The notes under the pieces: generated by a model
What the model was told of the DNA's origin: nothing
What the model saw: the letters and a program-made list of their open reading frames with translations, nothing else
The model's database searches: none
Part shown: piece after piece, positions 27,416 to 37,685 of the stretch
Layout of the letters: each line of letters starts with the position of its first letter
Position numbering within the stretch: the first letter of the stretch is position 1
Translations under genes and position numbers: made by a program
Source: an uncultured Alphaproteobacteria bacterium
Lineage (GTDB): Bacteria > Pseudomonadota > Alphaproteobacteria > MPNO01 > UBA2964
Reading direction: 5' to 3'
DNA length: 64,000 nt
Assembly: GCA_951812775.1 (NCBI GenBank)
Contig: OX638326.1
Span: forward strand, 756,335 to 820,334

Positions 27416-27823
27416 CTAATCTGCACTGGTTTCGTATATCTCAATTTCAACCGTATCCCCGTCTTCCAGGGAAAGAGTTTCGCGTACATTCACCGCGGCG
27501 ATCAACTCCACCTGATCATCCGCATATTCAGCCACGTCAGGAAGAACAATTGCCGCCGGAATCTTTCCCGCAATCATGGCCTTGTAACAAAAGGCATCAC
27601 ACCAATCCGGTTGCGGCGGCTTGATGATTATGGGCGTTGCAGATTTTACCCGTGCCCAGGCAGACAAGCTTTCGGCAGAGGTGACAATCATGTTCACTGT
27701 TCCTGGATAAGGATCGGTACCCAACACGTCGCGAAACGCCGCCTTGGCCCAAGGGACCTCCGTAAAACCGGCCGCCTTGCCTAACCCCGTGGCGATTTTG
27801 CCTTGTAGGATTTCTGTCGCCAT
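27416..27823 (-). CDS. DUF120 protein, homologue of archaeal CTP-dependent riboflavin kinase
   Basis: The 135-residue protein has the DUF120 pattern of archaeal RibK: a glycine motif GKIATGLGKAAGF (8-20), LGTDPYPGTVN (34-44), then after a variable middle AAIVLPDVAEY (90-100), VELIAAVNVR (105-114) and LSLEDGDTVEIEI (117-129). RibK makes FMN from riboflavin with CTP. Bacteria normally use RibF with ATP, so the role here may differ. The ATG at 27823 is preferred to the GTG at 27829, which lies too close to the GAAGAA ribosome site. It precedes the mandelate-racemase-like gene in the same transcript. Confidence 0.8.
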   Translation of the reverse strand: MATEILQGKIATGLGKAAGFTEVPWAKAAFRDVLGTDPYPGTVNMIVTSAESLSAWARVKSATPIIIKPPQPDWCDAFCYKAMIAGKIPAAIVLPDVAEYADDQVELIAAVNVRETLSLEDGDTVEIEIYETSAD

Positions 27824-27862
27824 TTGCACTATTTCTTCGTTGATATATGGATAGAAGGGTTC

Positions 27863-27890
27863 TTGCTGCGGTGCAAAATAAAGCTATATT
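27863..27890 (+). promoter_or_regulatory. Promoter of tRNA-Gly
   Basis: TTGCTG (27863-27868) and TATATT (27885-27890) are 16 bases apart, and the tRNA begins 13 bases after the -10 element, as expected for a tRNA promoter. Confidence 0.6.
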
Positions 27891-27902
27891 CCGGTCAGGT
27901 AT

Positions 27903-27977
27903 GCGGGTGTAGCTCAGTGGTAGAGCACAAGCTTCCCAAGCTTGGTGTCGAGGGTTCGATTCTCTCTACCCGCTCCA
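27903..27977 (+). tRNA. tRNA-Gly (anticodon CCC)
   Basis: The 75-base sequence folds as a cloverleaf: acceptor GCGGGTG/TACCCGC, D arm GCTC/GAGC, anticodon stem CAAGC/GCTTG with loop TTCCCAA, and T arm GAGGG/CTCTC with TTCGATT. The anticodon CCC reads GGG glycine codons. CCA is encoded. It stands alone between the DUF120 gene and a response regulator. Confidence 0.96.
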
Positions 27978-28006
27978 TTATTTTCCGTTCCAAATTTGTC
28001 TGATTT

Positions 28007-28378
28007 TCAGGCTGCGTTTAAGAACTCTTCCAGTTTAGGAAGTTCAATAGGTTTCGACATCGCCGTGACCGACATCAGTCCGAATGCTTCGCCCAATGCT
28101 TTTGTATTATCAAGATAACGCTGCGCATAACCGCTGATAACCAAAATTCTGGCACCGCATTCCTGGGTGGCTACATATTTCACAAGCTCAATGCCATCAA
28201 TCTCCGGCATGACGACGTCAAGCACGATCACGTCAGGTTCAAATCCGTTGAAACTTTCTTTGAAGTTTTCAGCGTCCGTGGTCACGCGCGTTTCATAGCC
28301 GAGACCTTCCGCCACCTGCCCGATATACTGAGCGATGTCCGGTTCGTCATCGACAACCAAAAGACGTCTTTTGCTCAA
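28007..28378 (-). CDS. Single-domain response regulator
   Basis: The 123-residue protein is a receiver domain only: acidic pair D10/D11 in LLVVDDEPD, phospho-acceptor D54 in VIVLDVVMPEIDG, the conserved threonine/serine in ILVISGY and the lysine in MSKPIELPKL. It likely acts in a phosphorelay with the large kinase gene it follows. The start is TTG overlapping the kinase stop (TTGA), with GGAAGGG eight bases upstream. All receiver residues are intact although the kinase gene is broken. Confidence 0.9.
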   Translation of the reverse strand: MSKRRLLVVDDEPDIAQYIGQVAEGLGYETRVTTDAENFKESFNGFEPDVIVLDVVMPEIDGIELVKYVATQECGARILVISGYAQRYLDNTKALGEAFGLMSVTAMSKPIELPKLEEFLNAA

Positions 28379-31300
28379 GATCCAACCCTTCCTGCTATTT
28401 GCTCACTAAACAGTTTTTGAATAATAGCGCTAAGTTGAGTCGCCGTGTAGGGCTTTTGCAACACAATTGCTTGCTCCGGCACATCAGAGGTTCCTCCGCT
28501 ATTTGCCAAATCCCAGTTTCCAGATGCCAGAACGACGGGCAATGTCGGATCCCTCGCGAGAATGGTTCGGGCAAGAGCCTTGCCGTTTAGAGAACCAGGC
28601 AAAAGGACGTCGCTAAACAACAGATCGATGGGCGTCTTTTCAAACATAACCATGGCGTCGTCGCCGGATTCCGCCTCAATCACGGTATAGTTGAGATTAT
28701 CAAGAACAGCCGCTGCAAAGGCGCGCACATCCGTGTTATCTTCAACGAGCAGGATAGACTCTTTTTTGCCTTCTGTTTCTATCGGCAAATTTGGGCCTTC
28801 AACTGCGTCCATACTTTCCGCTTGCGGGAGGAATAAGTGAACGGTCGTTCCTTTGCCAATCTGGGTATCAATCGACACGCCACCACCAGATTGTTCGGCA
28901 AATCCGTAGACCGTACTTAACCCCAACCCGCTACCATCGCCGAAGGCCTTGGTCGTGAAAAAGGGTTCAAAAGCACGCGCCAGGACTTCTTCAGCCATGC
29001 CTGAACCATTATCCTGCACGGAAATTCGAACATACTCACCAGGAACCAGATTTGCCTTTTGCGTCCGGCTACGGCGTTTCAGACGGTAGTTTTCTGCCTT
29101 AATAGCAATACGACCGCCATCAGGCATCGCGTCACGTGCATTCACAGCGAGGTTAATCAAAGCGTTCTCAAGCTGTCCGGGATCCACCTGCGCCCACCAC
29201 AGATCTGGCGCGATGCGTTTCTCGACGACGACGCCGGTTCCAACTGAACGCTCCAACAGAGGGAACGTGTCATCAATCAATTTTGAGATTTCCGTTGCCT
29301 GTGGTGCCAAGGGTTGCGAGCGCGCGAACGCCAACAGTCGGCTGGTAACGTCACCGCCACGGCGTGCGGCACGTTCAGCCGTTTCGGCGAGGGCAAGCAC
29401 CGCGGGGTCCTCAATACGCCTGCAGAGAAGCTGAAGATTACCCAGGATAATAGTCAGGAGATTATTAAAATCGCGGGCGACGCCACCGGTCATATGCCCA
29501 AGCGCATCCATGCGCTGGATTCGCCATAATTCACTCTCCGCGCGCTTCTCATCGGTCACATCGGTACCGATGAGAAGCGCGGTCTCTCCGTCATGCGTCG
29601 TAAAGGGCAGTTTGAATATGCGCATATCGCGTTCTTCACCCTTCGAATTCCAGATATTCGAATCCCGGAAAAGCTTCGCACGCTTTCCATTGATGACCTC
29701 AAGATCGGTTTTTCGAATTCGTTCGATCTCGTCAGGGTATTTGTAGAATTCTTCCTGTGTATGCCCGGTCACTTCTTCAGGCGTTACGCCATAACTGTCC
29801 GCAACGGCTTTATTCGCGATCAGATAGCGCCCACATAAATCCATATCGGCGCATTATCGATAATCTGGCGCAGCTGTTCTTCCCGCGATTGCAAGGCCCG
29901 TTCAGCGCGCTGGCGTTCGAAAACACGCCCCAACTCTGTGCCGATTTGCGTGAGCGCATCAGCCAATTCCTCATCGCGCGCCGTGCGTTCATCAGAAAAG
30001 AATTCCGGCACGCCGACAGTTTCATCACCAACCTTCACCGGAGTGGCGAAACCTGATTTAAGCCCCAACCCTTGCAGGAGAGCGCCTCGTGGTCCCACAT
30101 TGCTGAGATCCTTCGGCGTTTGCTCTCGCCAGACCAACTTTCCGATTTCAAGAACTTCGCCGACAAGCTGGCGATTACGATCAACCGGTGTCGACTCCGT
30201 ACGTTCCCGGAACATGGCGTATTTTTTGGGGTCGCCTAAATGCCAGGCACTCATCGGTTCGAGCAAATCCTGTTCGTTCTCTGGTAGGACGTAAGCATGT
30301 CCTACCGGCCACCCCGTGAAAGCACACACACGATCCAGCGAGAATTGCACGACGTCATTGAAATTAATATTCTGAGTGGCCGCGAGAGCAATTTCCCGGA
30401 CCAGGTCCAGCAATTTAGTATTGCGGGCCAGTGCTTCCGCCGCAGCCTTTCGCTCGGTGATATCCTGTACCATGACAACTTGCACCGGGTCCAATCCCGG
30501 AATCTGCATCACAGAGACGCCAAGTTGCGCCCACAACATCCGGCCGTCACGGTGGAAAAACCGTCGCTCAACGTTGATACGCTCTACCTCACCGGCGTAA
30601 AGCCGCTTTCGGTCTTCCACCCCACTTTTCTGATCGGCAGGATGCATAAAATCAAACGCCCTCGCGCCGCCCAGCTCTTCATCCGAGTAACCGATGAAAT
30701 CAGCAAAAGCCCGGTTATACTCAAGCAAATTGCCTTCCGGAGAAACGACCATAACTCCCGCTGCACCCAGATCAAAAACACCCATGAACCTGGCTTCATT
30801 CCCGGCGAGCGATTCCTGTGCGCTTTTGAGTTCCGTAATATCCTGGATGTTCGAAATAACAACAACGTCCCCGGTCCGGGGGTCAACCACGCGTGCCCCG
30901 GTGGTGATAGCCCACACCGTTTCACCATCCTTCCGGACATGGCGCTTCTCGCGGATATTGACGCGATCCTCTGACCTCAACCCGTCACGCAATTCGTCAT
31001 AGACCGGACGATCCTCCGGATGGGTCAGATCACGAGATGTTAGCTGCTGCAACTCATCGAGCTCATAACCCACAAACTCGCAGAACGCCCTGTTAGCTTC
31101 TACATAACGCCCTTCATGGTCGCTGATGACCATACCGGCGCCACCAGCATTAAAAGCAGTCCGAAACCTTTGTTCACTGAATTGCAATTCGCTTTGTGCT
31201 TCACGAATTTCCGTAACATCCTGAACCGTTCCGAACAACCGCAAGGGCTTTCCATCATCGTTATATTGTAATTCAGCCTGTTCATGGACGACCCTGACTG

Positions 31301-32864
31301 TCCCGTCCGGACGCACAATACGATGATCCAGATCATACTTCTCGCCGGTTTCGAAAACAGCAACCAGAGCTTCTTCAATCATTTCAATATCGTCAGGGTG
31401 CCAAAGCTTTCTCACCTCAGGAAGCGAGGGGTTAAATTTTTCGGGGTCCAGACCAAATATTCGATAAACCTGATCCGTCCAATCAATCGTTTGTGATTCC
31501 AGGTCTCTACTCCACACGCCGATATTGCCAATACGTTGTGCTTCTTCCAGCTGCGCCTGGCCTTGGGCGCGCGCCTGCTCCGCAAGTTTTCGGTCCGTTA
31601 TATTCTGGACGTTTGTAAAGACAAATTGTTTACCCTGCACTGCATCGACAATGGCAGAACCTGTCACAATTACCCAGACAGTCCGCCCATCCTTGTGCAG
31701 GAAACGTTTTTCCCGGCTTTGTGACCTGATAGAACCATCCGCGAGACCTGCATATACATGTGGCATCATCAGAACATCATCTGGATGGGTGAATTCGGAA
31801 CTCTTCTTCCCCAGAAACGCTCCTTCCTCGTACCCCAACAGGTCGCAAAACGCCTTATTTACCTGGACAAACCGGCTTTCCGTGTCGCTGATAAACATTC
31901 CTGCGCCACCAACGTCGAATGTCATCTTGAACCGATCTTCGCTCTGACGAAGAGCTTCACGCATGCGCCGGGTTTCGGTTACATCCTGTGTGGTGCCAAA
32001 AAGGTGTTTTGGTTCTCCCGACGCATCTCGCGTAACTTCCGCTTTTACATGCAGCCAACGGGTTTCGCCGTCTGGCCGCGAAATTCGATGTTCGGTGTCG
32101 AAGGGAATGCCGGTTGAAAGGCTACGCCGAAAACTCTCCCGCACCTGCCCCTGATCCTCGGGATGTATCAGGCTGTAAACTTTTTCGGGCGACATCTGCC
32201 CGTCTTCCGGATTTAACCCAAAAATACGATAAAGCTCATCCGACCAAAGAACCGTACCCTTCTCAATATCCCGTTCCCAGAAACCAATGTGGCTGATGCG
32301 TTGTGCTTCCTCCAAACGAGCTTCATGCGCTTTAAGAGAGTCTTCGGACTGTTTACGATCAGTTATATCGGTAACCGTCCCCATATACCCAGCGATCTCA
32401 CCAGATTCGCTCTTCTGAGCCGTAGCTTGTCCAAGGACCCAACGAATTTCACCTGACGGGAGGACAAACCGATATTCGAGCAGGAATGGCTCATCTCGAG
32501 ACAATGTCGCTTGCCAAGCCGATGTTACTCTTTCCCGATCATCAGGATACAAAGCGCTAAACCAACCCTGCCCATCATTTTCATGATTGGACTGGCCGGA
32601 GAGTTTTTGTTATCGACGATTGGCATAAATTCTCTTTCCATCAATATCCGTGAAAAAGAACCCAACAGGCGAGGATTCTGTCAGCTCGTAAAACCGGGCC
32701 TCCGTACCGCGCAACGTTGCAATAACAAGCTCTCGCTCCTGAGCGGCATGTTTCAAACGTTCATTCGACTTTCGAAGATTGAAAAGCTGCCACAGCATCG
32801 CCGCCAAAAGCAGTCCTGCTCCCGTCGCGAACAGAAAAAGGTAAGAAGGTTCAGCCGCAGGCAT
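28375..32864 (-). pseudogene. Giant multi-PAS hybrid histidine kinase, disrupted
   Basis: Read through its lesions the gene encodes about 1,500 residues: an N-terminal membrane helix (LFLFATGAGLLLAAMLWQL), seven PAS repeats (cores such as HIGFWERD, FDVGGAGMFIS, NIGVWSRDL, FNAGGAGMVIS, FDLGAAGVMVV), a GAF domain, a kinase core with NLAVNARDAMPDGG, DNGSGM and GSGLGLSTVYGF, and a C-terminal receiver (LLFSDVLLPG). Lesions: TAA at 32612-32610 in the first PAS, and a frameshift by small deletion near 29840 in the last PAS. The H box reads GGVARDFNN, so the phospho-accepting histidine is arginine (29475-29473). The response regulator overlaps its end. It can no longer signal as a kinase. Confidence 0.88.
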
Positions 32865-33028
32865 TGTTCAAAAAGCCCCCGTTAACCCATACACCGATGG
32901 AGAAATTTCCAGTCAATTTTACCCCGTTGTAATTCGCTTCTCCGAGCGATCATACAACTTCTTTCGTATATGGTTAACGAAAGGTTAACGAAACAGGAAA
33001 ATTTATGGGTTTTCCAATACTTACAAGG

Positions 33029-34255
33029 TCAAATTATGCTGTTAGACTTCAGTTGGTCGAGCGCTGCATCGTCCAGACCAAGGACATCCCGCAAGACTTC
33101 GTCGGTATCACTACCCAAAACCGGCGGTGAATGGCGATAGGTCACCGGCGTTTCAGAGAACCGCAATGGGCTAGCCACCAACGGAATTTCACGGCCGCCC
33201 AGCGCCTCATGCGGCATGTTGATGACCATGCCACGATCCTGCACATGCGGATCAGCGAACACTTGATCAACATTATTGATAGGGCCACAGCCAATGGTTA
33301 GTCGTTCAAGCTCTGTCAGCCAGACTTGCGACGGTTTTGACGCCAGCACAGGTTTCATCGCTTCGATGAGCGGCTCGCGATTTTTCACCCGACCGCCATT
33401 CGTGGCAAACCGTTCGTCGTCCGCCAGCTCTATACATTCAGCGAATTCACAAAACTTTCTGAACTGGGCATCATTGCCAATCGTCAGCATGATGTGCCCA
33501 TCCACTGTCGTGAAAACCTGATATGGCACAATATTCGGATGGCCATTGCCCAGACGCGTCGGGTTTTCGCCACCGATCAGATAATTCATGGCCTGAATTG
33601 AAAGCCATGCCGCTTGGGTATCGAGCATACCAATATCGATATACTGGCCTTCGCCGCTAACTTCACGCGATCGAAGTGCCGCGCAGATTGCCACCGTTGC
33701 ATACATCCCCGCCATAATGTCAGCGATGGGAACACCCGCCTTCATCGGCTCACCTTCGGGGTCACCGGTGACGCTCATAATTCCGCCCATGGCCTGAATT
33801 AGAGGATCGTAGCCGGGTCGTTCGGCATAGGGCCCGGTTTGACCAAATCCGGTGATCGAGCAATAGACAAGGCCGGGATTGATCTCCTTCAGATCGTCAT
33901 AGCCGAGACCGTAGCGTGCAAGATTACCAAGCTTGAAATTCTCAACCACGACATCAGCCTTTTCCGCAATTTGACGGATCAGCGCCTGCCCTTCGGGCTT
34001 CGATATGTCGATAGCTACTGAACGCTTATTGCGGTTCGCCCCCATGAAATAAGCGCTCTCGATTGTATCGTTGCCATCTTCATCTTTGAGGAATGGAGGA
34101 CCAAAGCGTCGTGTATCATCGCCGCCGCCCGGGCGTTCGATTTTGATAATGTCCGCCCCAAGATCCCCTAGTGTCTGGGTACAAAACGGGCCGGCAAGAA
34201 TTCGGGTCAGATCGAGAACGGTTATGCCATCGAGGGCGCCTTTTTGATCGGTCAT
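33029..34255 (-). CDS. CaiB/BaiF family (class III) CoA-transferase
   Basis: The 408-residue protein is a family III CoA transferase, which moves CoA between carboxylic acids through an enzyme-bound anhydride. It begins LDGITVLDLTRILAGPFC with GDLGADIIKIERPGGGDDTR; the catalytic aspartate is expected in the YIDIGMLDTQAA segment. The closing part has the NNVDQVFADPHVQDRGM stretch. The ATG at 34255 has AGGA eight bases upstream; a longer frame reaches 34300. The neighbours (RidA and FAH hydrolase) suggest catabolism of an organic acid, but the acyl substrate is unknown. Confidence 0.92.
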   Translation of the reverse strand: MTDQKGALDGITVLDLTRILAGPFCTQTLGDLGADIIKIERPGGGDDTRRFGPPFLKDEDGNDTIESAYFMGANRNKRSVAIDISKPEGQALIRQIAEKADVVVENFKLGNLARYGLGYDDLKEINPGLVYCSITGFGQTGPYAERPGYDPLIQAMGGIMSVTGDPEGEPMKAGVPIADIMAGMYATVAICAALRSREVSGEGQYIDIGMLDTQAAWLSIQAMNYLIGGENPTRLGNGHPNIVPYQVFTTVDGHIMLTIGNDAQFRKFCEFAECIELADDERFATNGGRVKNREPLIEAMKPVLASKPSQVWLTELERLTIGCGPINNVDQVFADPHVQDRGMVINMPHEALGGREIPLVASPLRFSETPVTYRHSPPVLGSDTDEVLRDVLGLDDAALDQLKSNSII

Positions 34256-34389
34256 TGCTAATCCTAAACTCGTTCGTGGAATTCGTTTATCGCTGGTCAT
34301 ACGCGATGCTGCTTTGCAGGAAAACCCTGCAATTCGTTGACAGGGTCATATCTCTATCCCACGCTGGCCATTCGCCAATAATTCAGAGC

Positions 34390-34866
34390 ATGCCAATGGA
34401 TGTAATTGAGAAAAAGTTGACTGAGATAGGGCACACCCTGCCGGAGCCTTTTGCCTATCCAAGCCCCAACCGAACCGGCTGTGTCCTGACCGGAAACCTG
34501 CTCTATATTTCAGGCCACCCGCCCCCTGCGGATTTTGGTGTCACGGTCCATGGCAAGGTCGGCGACACCGTGTCGGAAGAACAGGCCGTTGCATCAGCGC
34601 AGGCCACGGCTCTTTGTATGCTTGCATCCGTAAAACAAAAACTTGGCACGCTTGATCGCGTCACCCAAGTCGTCAAAATCAATGGAATGGTGAATTCCGC
34701 AGCCGGGTTTCAGCGGCAGTTCGCTGTCATTGACGGGGCCTCCAACCTTTTTTACGAACTGTTTGGACCGGAAGCTGGCCAACATGCCCGAAGCGCCGTC
34801 GGCATGTTTGAATTGCCGCGCGAATTCTGTATGGAAATCGAAGGCGTCTTCGAAGTCTCCAATTAG
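34390..34866 (+). CDS. RidA/YjgF family protein
   Basis: The 158-residue protein is a member of the longer YjgF/YER057c-like subfamily: N-terminal PYPSPNRTG-type segment (here AYPSPNRTGCVLTG), SGHPP, AQATALCMLASVKQKLGTLDRV and the terminal GQHARSAVGMFELP. RidA proteins hydrolyse reactive imines such as those released by PLP enzymes; this subfamily lacks full functional proof. The ATG at 34390 or 34396 could be used. It is divergent from the CoA transferase, and its stop overlaps by two bases the stop of the convergent FAH gene. Confidence 0.85.
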   Translation: MPMDVIEKKLTEIGHTLPEPFAYPSPNRTGCVLTGNLLYISGHPPPADFGVTVHGKVGDTVSEEQAVASAQATALCMLASVKQKLGTLDRVTQVVKINGMVNSAAGFQRQFAVIDGASNLFYELFGPEAGQHARSAVGMFELPREFCMEIEGVFEVSN

Positions 34867-35711
34867 CCGGGATAGGCGATGACGTCGTGGCGCTGCTCAC
34901 CGAGCCCGTCAATTCCCATCTCTATGACATCTCCAGGCTGCAACCATTTCGGCGGTTCAAACCCTGCCGCGACTCCATGCGGTGACCCCGTCGTCAGAAC
35001 GTCGCCCGGATTTAGGGACATAAACTCACTGACATAAGAAACCAGCTGCGCGATGCCGAACACCATGTCCGAGGTATGCCCGTCCTGACGGTCTTCGCCA
35101 TTGACCCTCGTCCAGATGCGTTTGGTTTGAGGATCACCGAACTCATCTGATGTAACCAACCATGGGCCGAGCGGTCCGAATGTGTCGGCACTTTTGCCTT
35201 TAGTTGTTCCACCCGATCTTTCGCGTTGATAGGCCCGTTCTGATCCGTCATTCATAATTGCGTACCCGGCGACATGGTTAAGTGCTTCTTCGACAGACAC
35301 GTTGATGGCGGTCGTCCCTATTACGGCAGCGAGTTCTACCTCATAGTCAAACTTTGTTGAGGTCTTCGGCTTTATCATCGGATCATGCGGCCCAGTCAAA
35401 GAACTGATCGCCTTCACAAAAATCACCGGCTCATCGGGAGGCGTATAACCCATCTCCAAAATGTGATTCATGTAGTTCTGGCCAATGGCCACGATTTTGG
35501 GAATACCTGACACGGGGACACCGAAACGGGATTCGCCATTTACTTCGGGCAGAGCAGCAACATCAATTTCTTTCAAAGCCATGAGGCCTTCCGGCGTTAC
35601 TGTTTCGGAGGTGATATCGGAAATTTTTCCGGACAGATCGCGCAATGCACCTTGTTCATCGATGGTCCCCGGTTTTTCGGCGCCCTTTTCTCCATAGCGT
35701 ACCAGTTTCAT
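34863..35711 (-). CDS. Fumarylacetoacetate hydrolase family protein
   Basis: The 282-residue protein has the FAH C-terminal domain: metal ligand residues in FDYEVELAAVIG (E-x-E) and the later aspartate in HVAGYAIMND, then GKSADTFGPLGPWLVT and NPGDVLTTGSPHGVA. Family members cleave carbon-carbon bonds or decarboxylate 2-keto acids such as acylpyruvates and ring-cleavage products. The ATG at 35711 has GAGGA upstream; the frame extends to 35798 without homology. It ends overlapping the RidA gene. Confidence 0.9.
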   Translation of the reverse strand: MKLVRYGEKGAEKPGTIDEQGALRDLSGKISDITSETVTPEGLMALKEIDVAALPEVNGESRFGVPVSGIPKIVAIGQNYMNHILEMGYTPPDEPVIFVKAISSLTGPHDPMIKPKTSTKFDYEVELAAVIGTTAINVSVEEALNHVAGYAIMNDGSERAYQRERSGGTTKGKSADTFGPLGPWLVTSDEFGDPQTKRIWTRVNGEDRQDGHTSDMVFGIAQLVSYVSEFMSLNPGDVLTTGSPHGVAAGFEPPKWLQPGDVIEMGIDGLGEQRHDVIAYPG

Positions 35712-35831
35712 TTTTCGTCCTCGAGATTCGATAGAAACGTCATGATGTCCTGCTACCGTTATTGCAGTAGGATTGCGTCGTGGCAAAGGGGAAAACACAA
35801 TTTCGGTGTACGGGCGTAACAGGAAAAAACG

Positions 35832-37632
35832 ATGACACTCACCACGGATCAGATGATCCTTTTTTCGATCTTAACAGCGCTTTTCGCCCTTCTGATTTGG
35901 GGACGGTGGCGCTACGACCTCGTTGCCTTCAGCGCCTTGATGGTTTCGATTGTCCTAGGTGTCGTCCCCGTCGAGCAGGCTTTTTCGGGCTTTGGTCACC
36001 CGGCTACCGTCATCATCGCACTCGTCCTTATCGTCAGCCGCGGCCTTACCAATAGCGGCGTGATTGAGCTTATTGCAAGCAAGACAATTGATGCCTCGCG
36101 AGCTCTATGGGCGCATATCGGAATCATGTCGGGCGTCTCAGCAGTATTGTCTGCCGTGATGAACAATGTCGCGACGCTCGCCCTATTAATGCCGGTTGAC
36201 TTACAAGCCGCCGCCAAGAGCGCCAGAAGCCCGGCACTTACATTAATGCCACTTTCCTTCGCTTCTATTCTTGGGGGGTTAGTTACACTGATCGGAACAC
36301 CGCCCAACATCATCATCGCTGCCTATCGGGAAAAAACCATGGGCAAGCCGTTCGATATGTTTGATTTCACGCCAGTGGGTGCAGTTTGCGCACTGGTAGG
36401 AATTCTATTCGTGACCCTCATCGGTTGGCGCCTCCTTCCCAAGGCTAGGACTGAAATGGATGCGGGCGCCGAGCTGCAAGCACTGGGAGATTACATTTCA
36501 GAACTTAAGGTCATGGAAGAAAGTGTCGTCATTGGCCAGCGCGTCGGTGAACTGACCGAAGAATCTGAAAAACATAATGTTCCGATCCTGGGGCTGATCC
36601 GCAATGGCCAAAGGCTGCCTGGGGTCGCAAGACGCTATATTCTTGAGACAGACGACATCCTAGTCAGACGACATCCTCGTCATCGAAGCAAACCCGGAAG
36701 GTATCGAATCCTTCGCCGCTGCGCTCAAGCTTGGTTATATCAAGCATATCAAGGGACACGAAATTCTCGAAGGCCAGAACCTGGAGATGGCGGAGGTCGT
36801 AATCCCGCCTGGTGCCCGTGCCGAGGATCGCACGGTAAGTTCATTACAGCTATTGCGCCTGCAGGGCGTCAGTCTCATGGGTATTTCGCGACAAGGACGC
36901 CGATTCCGCGAAAAACTCTCCAGTGCACGCATCCTCGCCGGTGATGTCCTGCTTCTCCTGGGCTCAAATGACAGTCTTGCAATTGCAACCCAGCGTCTCG
37001 GCAGCCTGCCGCTCGCCGAACGCGGTCTGCAGCTTATTCAACGTAAATTCGCAGGCTGGGCAACTCTTGCCTTCGCGGTTGCAATCCTGCTTGCAAGCCT
37101 CGGGATCATTTATTTGCCCGTCGCGTTGGGGCTGGTCGTTATTATCTATGTCGGTTCCGGCATCGTTCCCATTCGCGACCTCTACCGATCCATCGAATGG
37201 AGCGTAATCGTCCTGTTGGGAACACTGATCCCCATCGGTCAGGCGTTGGAAACCAGCGGCGGCACCACACTGATTGCCGGGCAGCTGGTCGCCCTGTCAG
37301 ACGGCTATGCTCCTTGGGTCGCCCTTACTTTGTTGATGATCATCACCATGACCTTGTCAGACGTCATGAATAATACGGCCACCGCCGTCATCGCAGCCTC
37401 AATTGCTGTTGACGTTGCAACAAGGCTGGGCGCCAACCCGGACCCGTTCCTCATGGCCGTTGCGGTTGCCGCCTCCTGCGCTTTTCTCACCCCGATAGGG
37501 CACAAAAACAACACGCTAATAATGGGTCCCGGCGGATATCATTTTGGCGATTATTGGCGTATGGGTTTACCCCTTGAAATACTGGTCATCCTCGTCGCCA
37601 TCCCGATGATTTTGCTGGTTTGGCCTCTCTGA
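35832..37632 (+). pseudogene. SLC13/DASS-type carrier with RCK_C domain, frameshifted
   Basis: Two frames make one about 594-residue permease: hydrophobic helices with GTPPNIIIAAYR (the first substrate/sodium loop), a cytosolic insert resembling TrkA-C (RCK_C) domains, then further helices with MNNTATAVIAASIAV and FLTPIGHKNNTLIMGPGGY. This is the layout of bacterial SLC13 sulfate/dicarboxylate carriers. The break is a 16-bp near-perfect tandem duplication (36650-36681); removing one copy restores TDDILVIEANPEGIESF in one frame. The gene precedes the molybdopterin oxidoreductase on the same strand. The carrier must be inactive if the sequence is right. Confidence 0.88.
36650..36681 (+). repeat. 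16-bp tandem duplication that breaks the SLC13 gene
   Basis: AGACGACATCCTAGTC (36650-36665) is followed directly by AGACGACATCCTCGTC (36666-36681), 15 of 16 bases equal. Sixteen is not a multiple of three, so the carrier gene changes frame here. Confidence 0.95.
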
Positions 37633-37685
37633 CCGCCTCAAATACTCTTAATGCCGAACGGTTCTTTTTCGGTTAGGATTTCCCT

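Noticed and set aside
36650..36681. Programmed ribosomal frameshifting in the SLC13 gene
   Set aside because: The frame change is fully explained by the tandem duplication; there is no slippery heptamer with a downstream structure.
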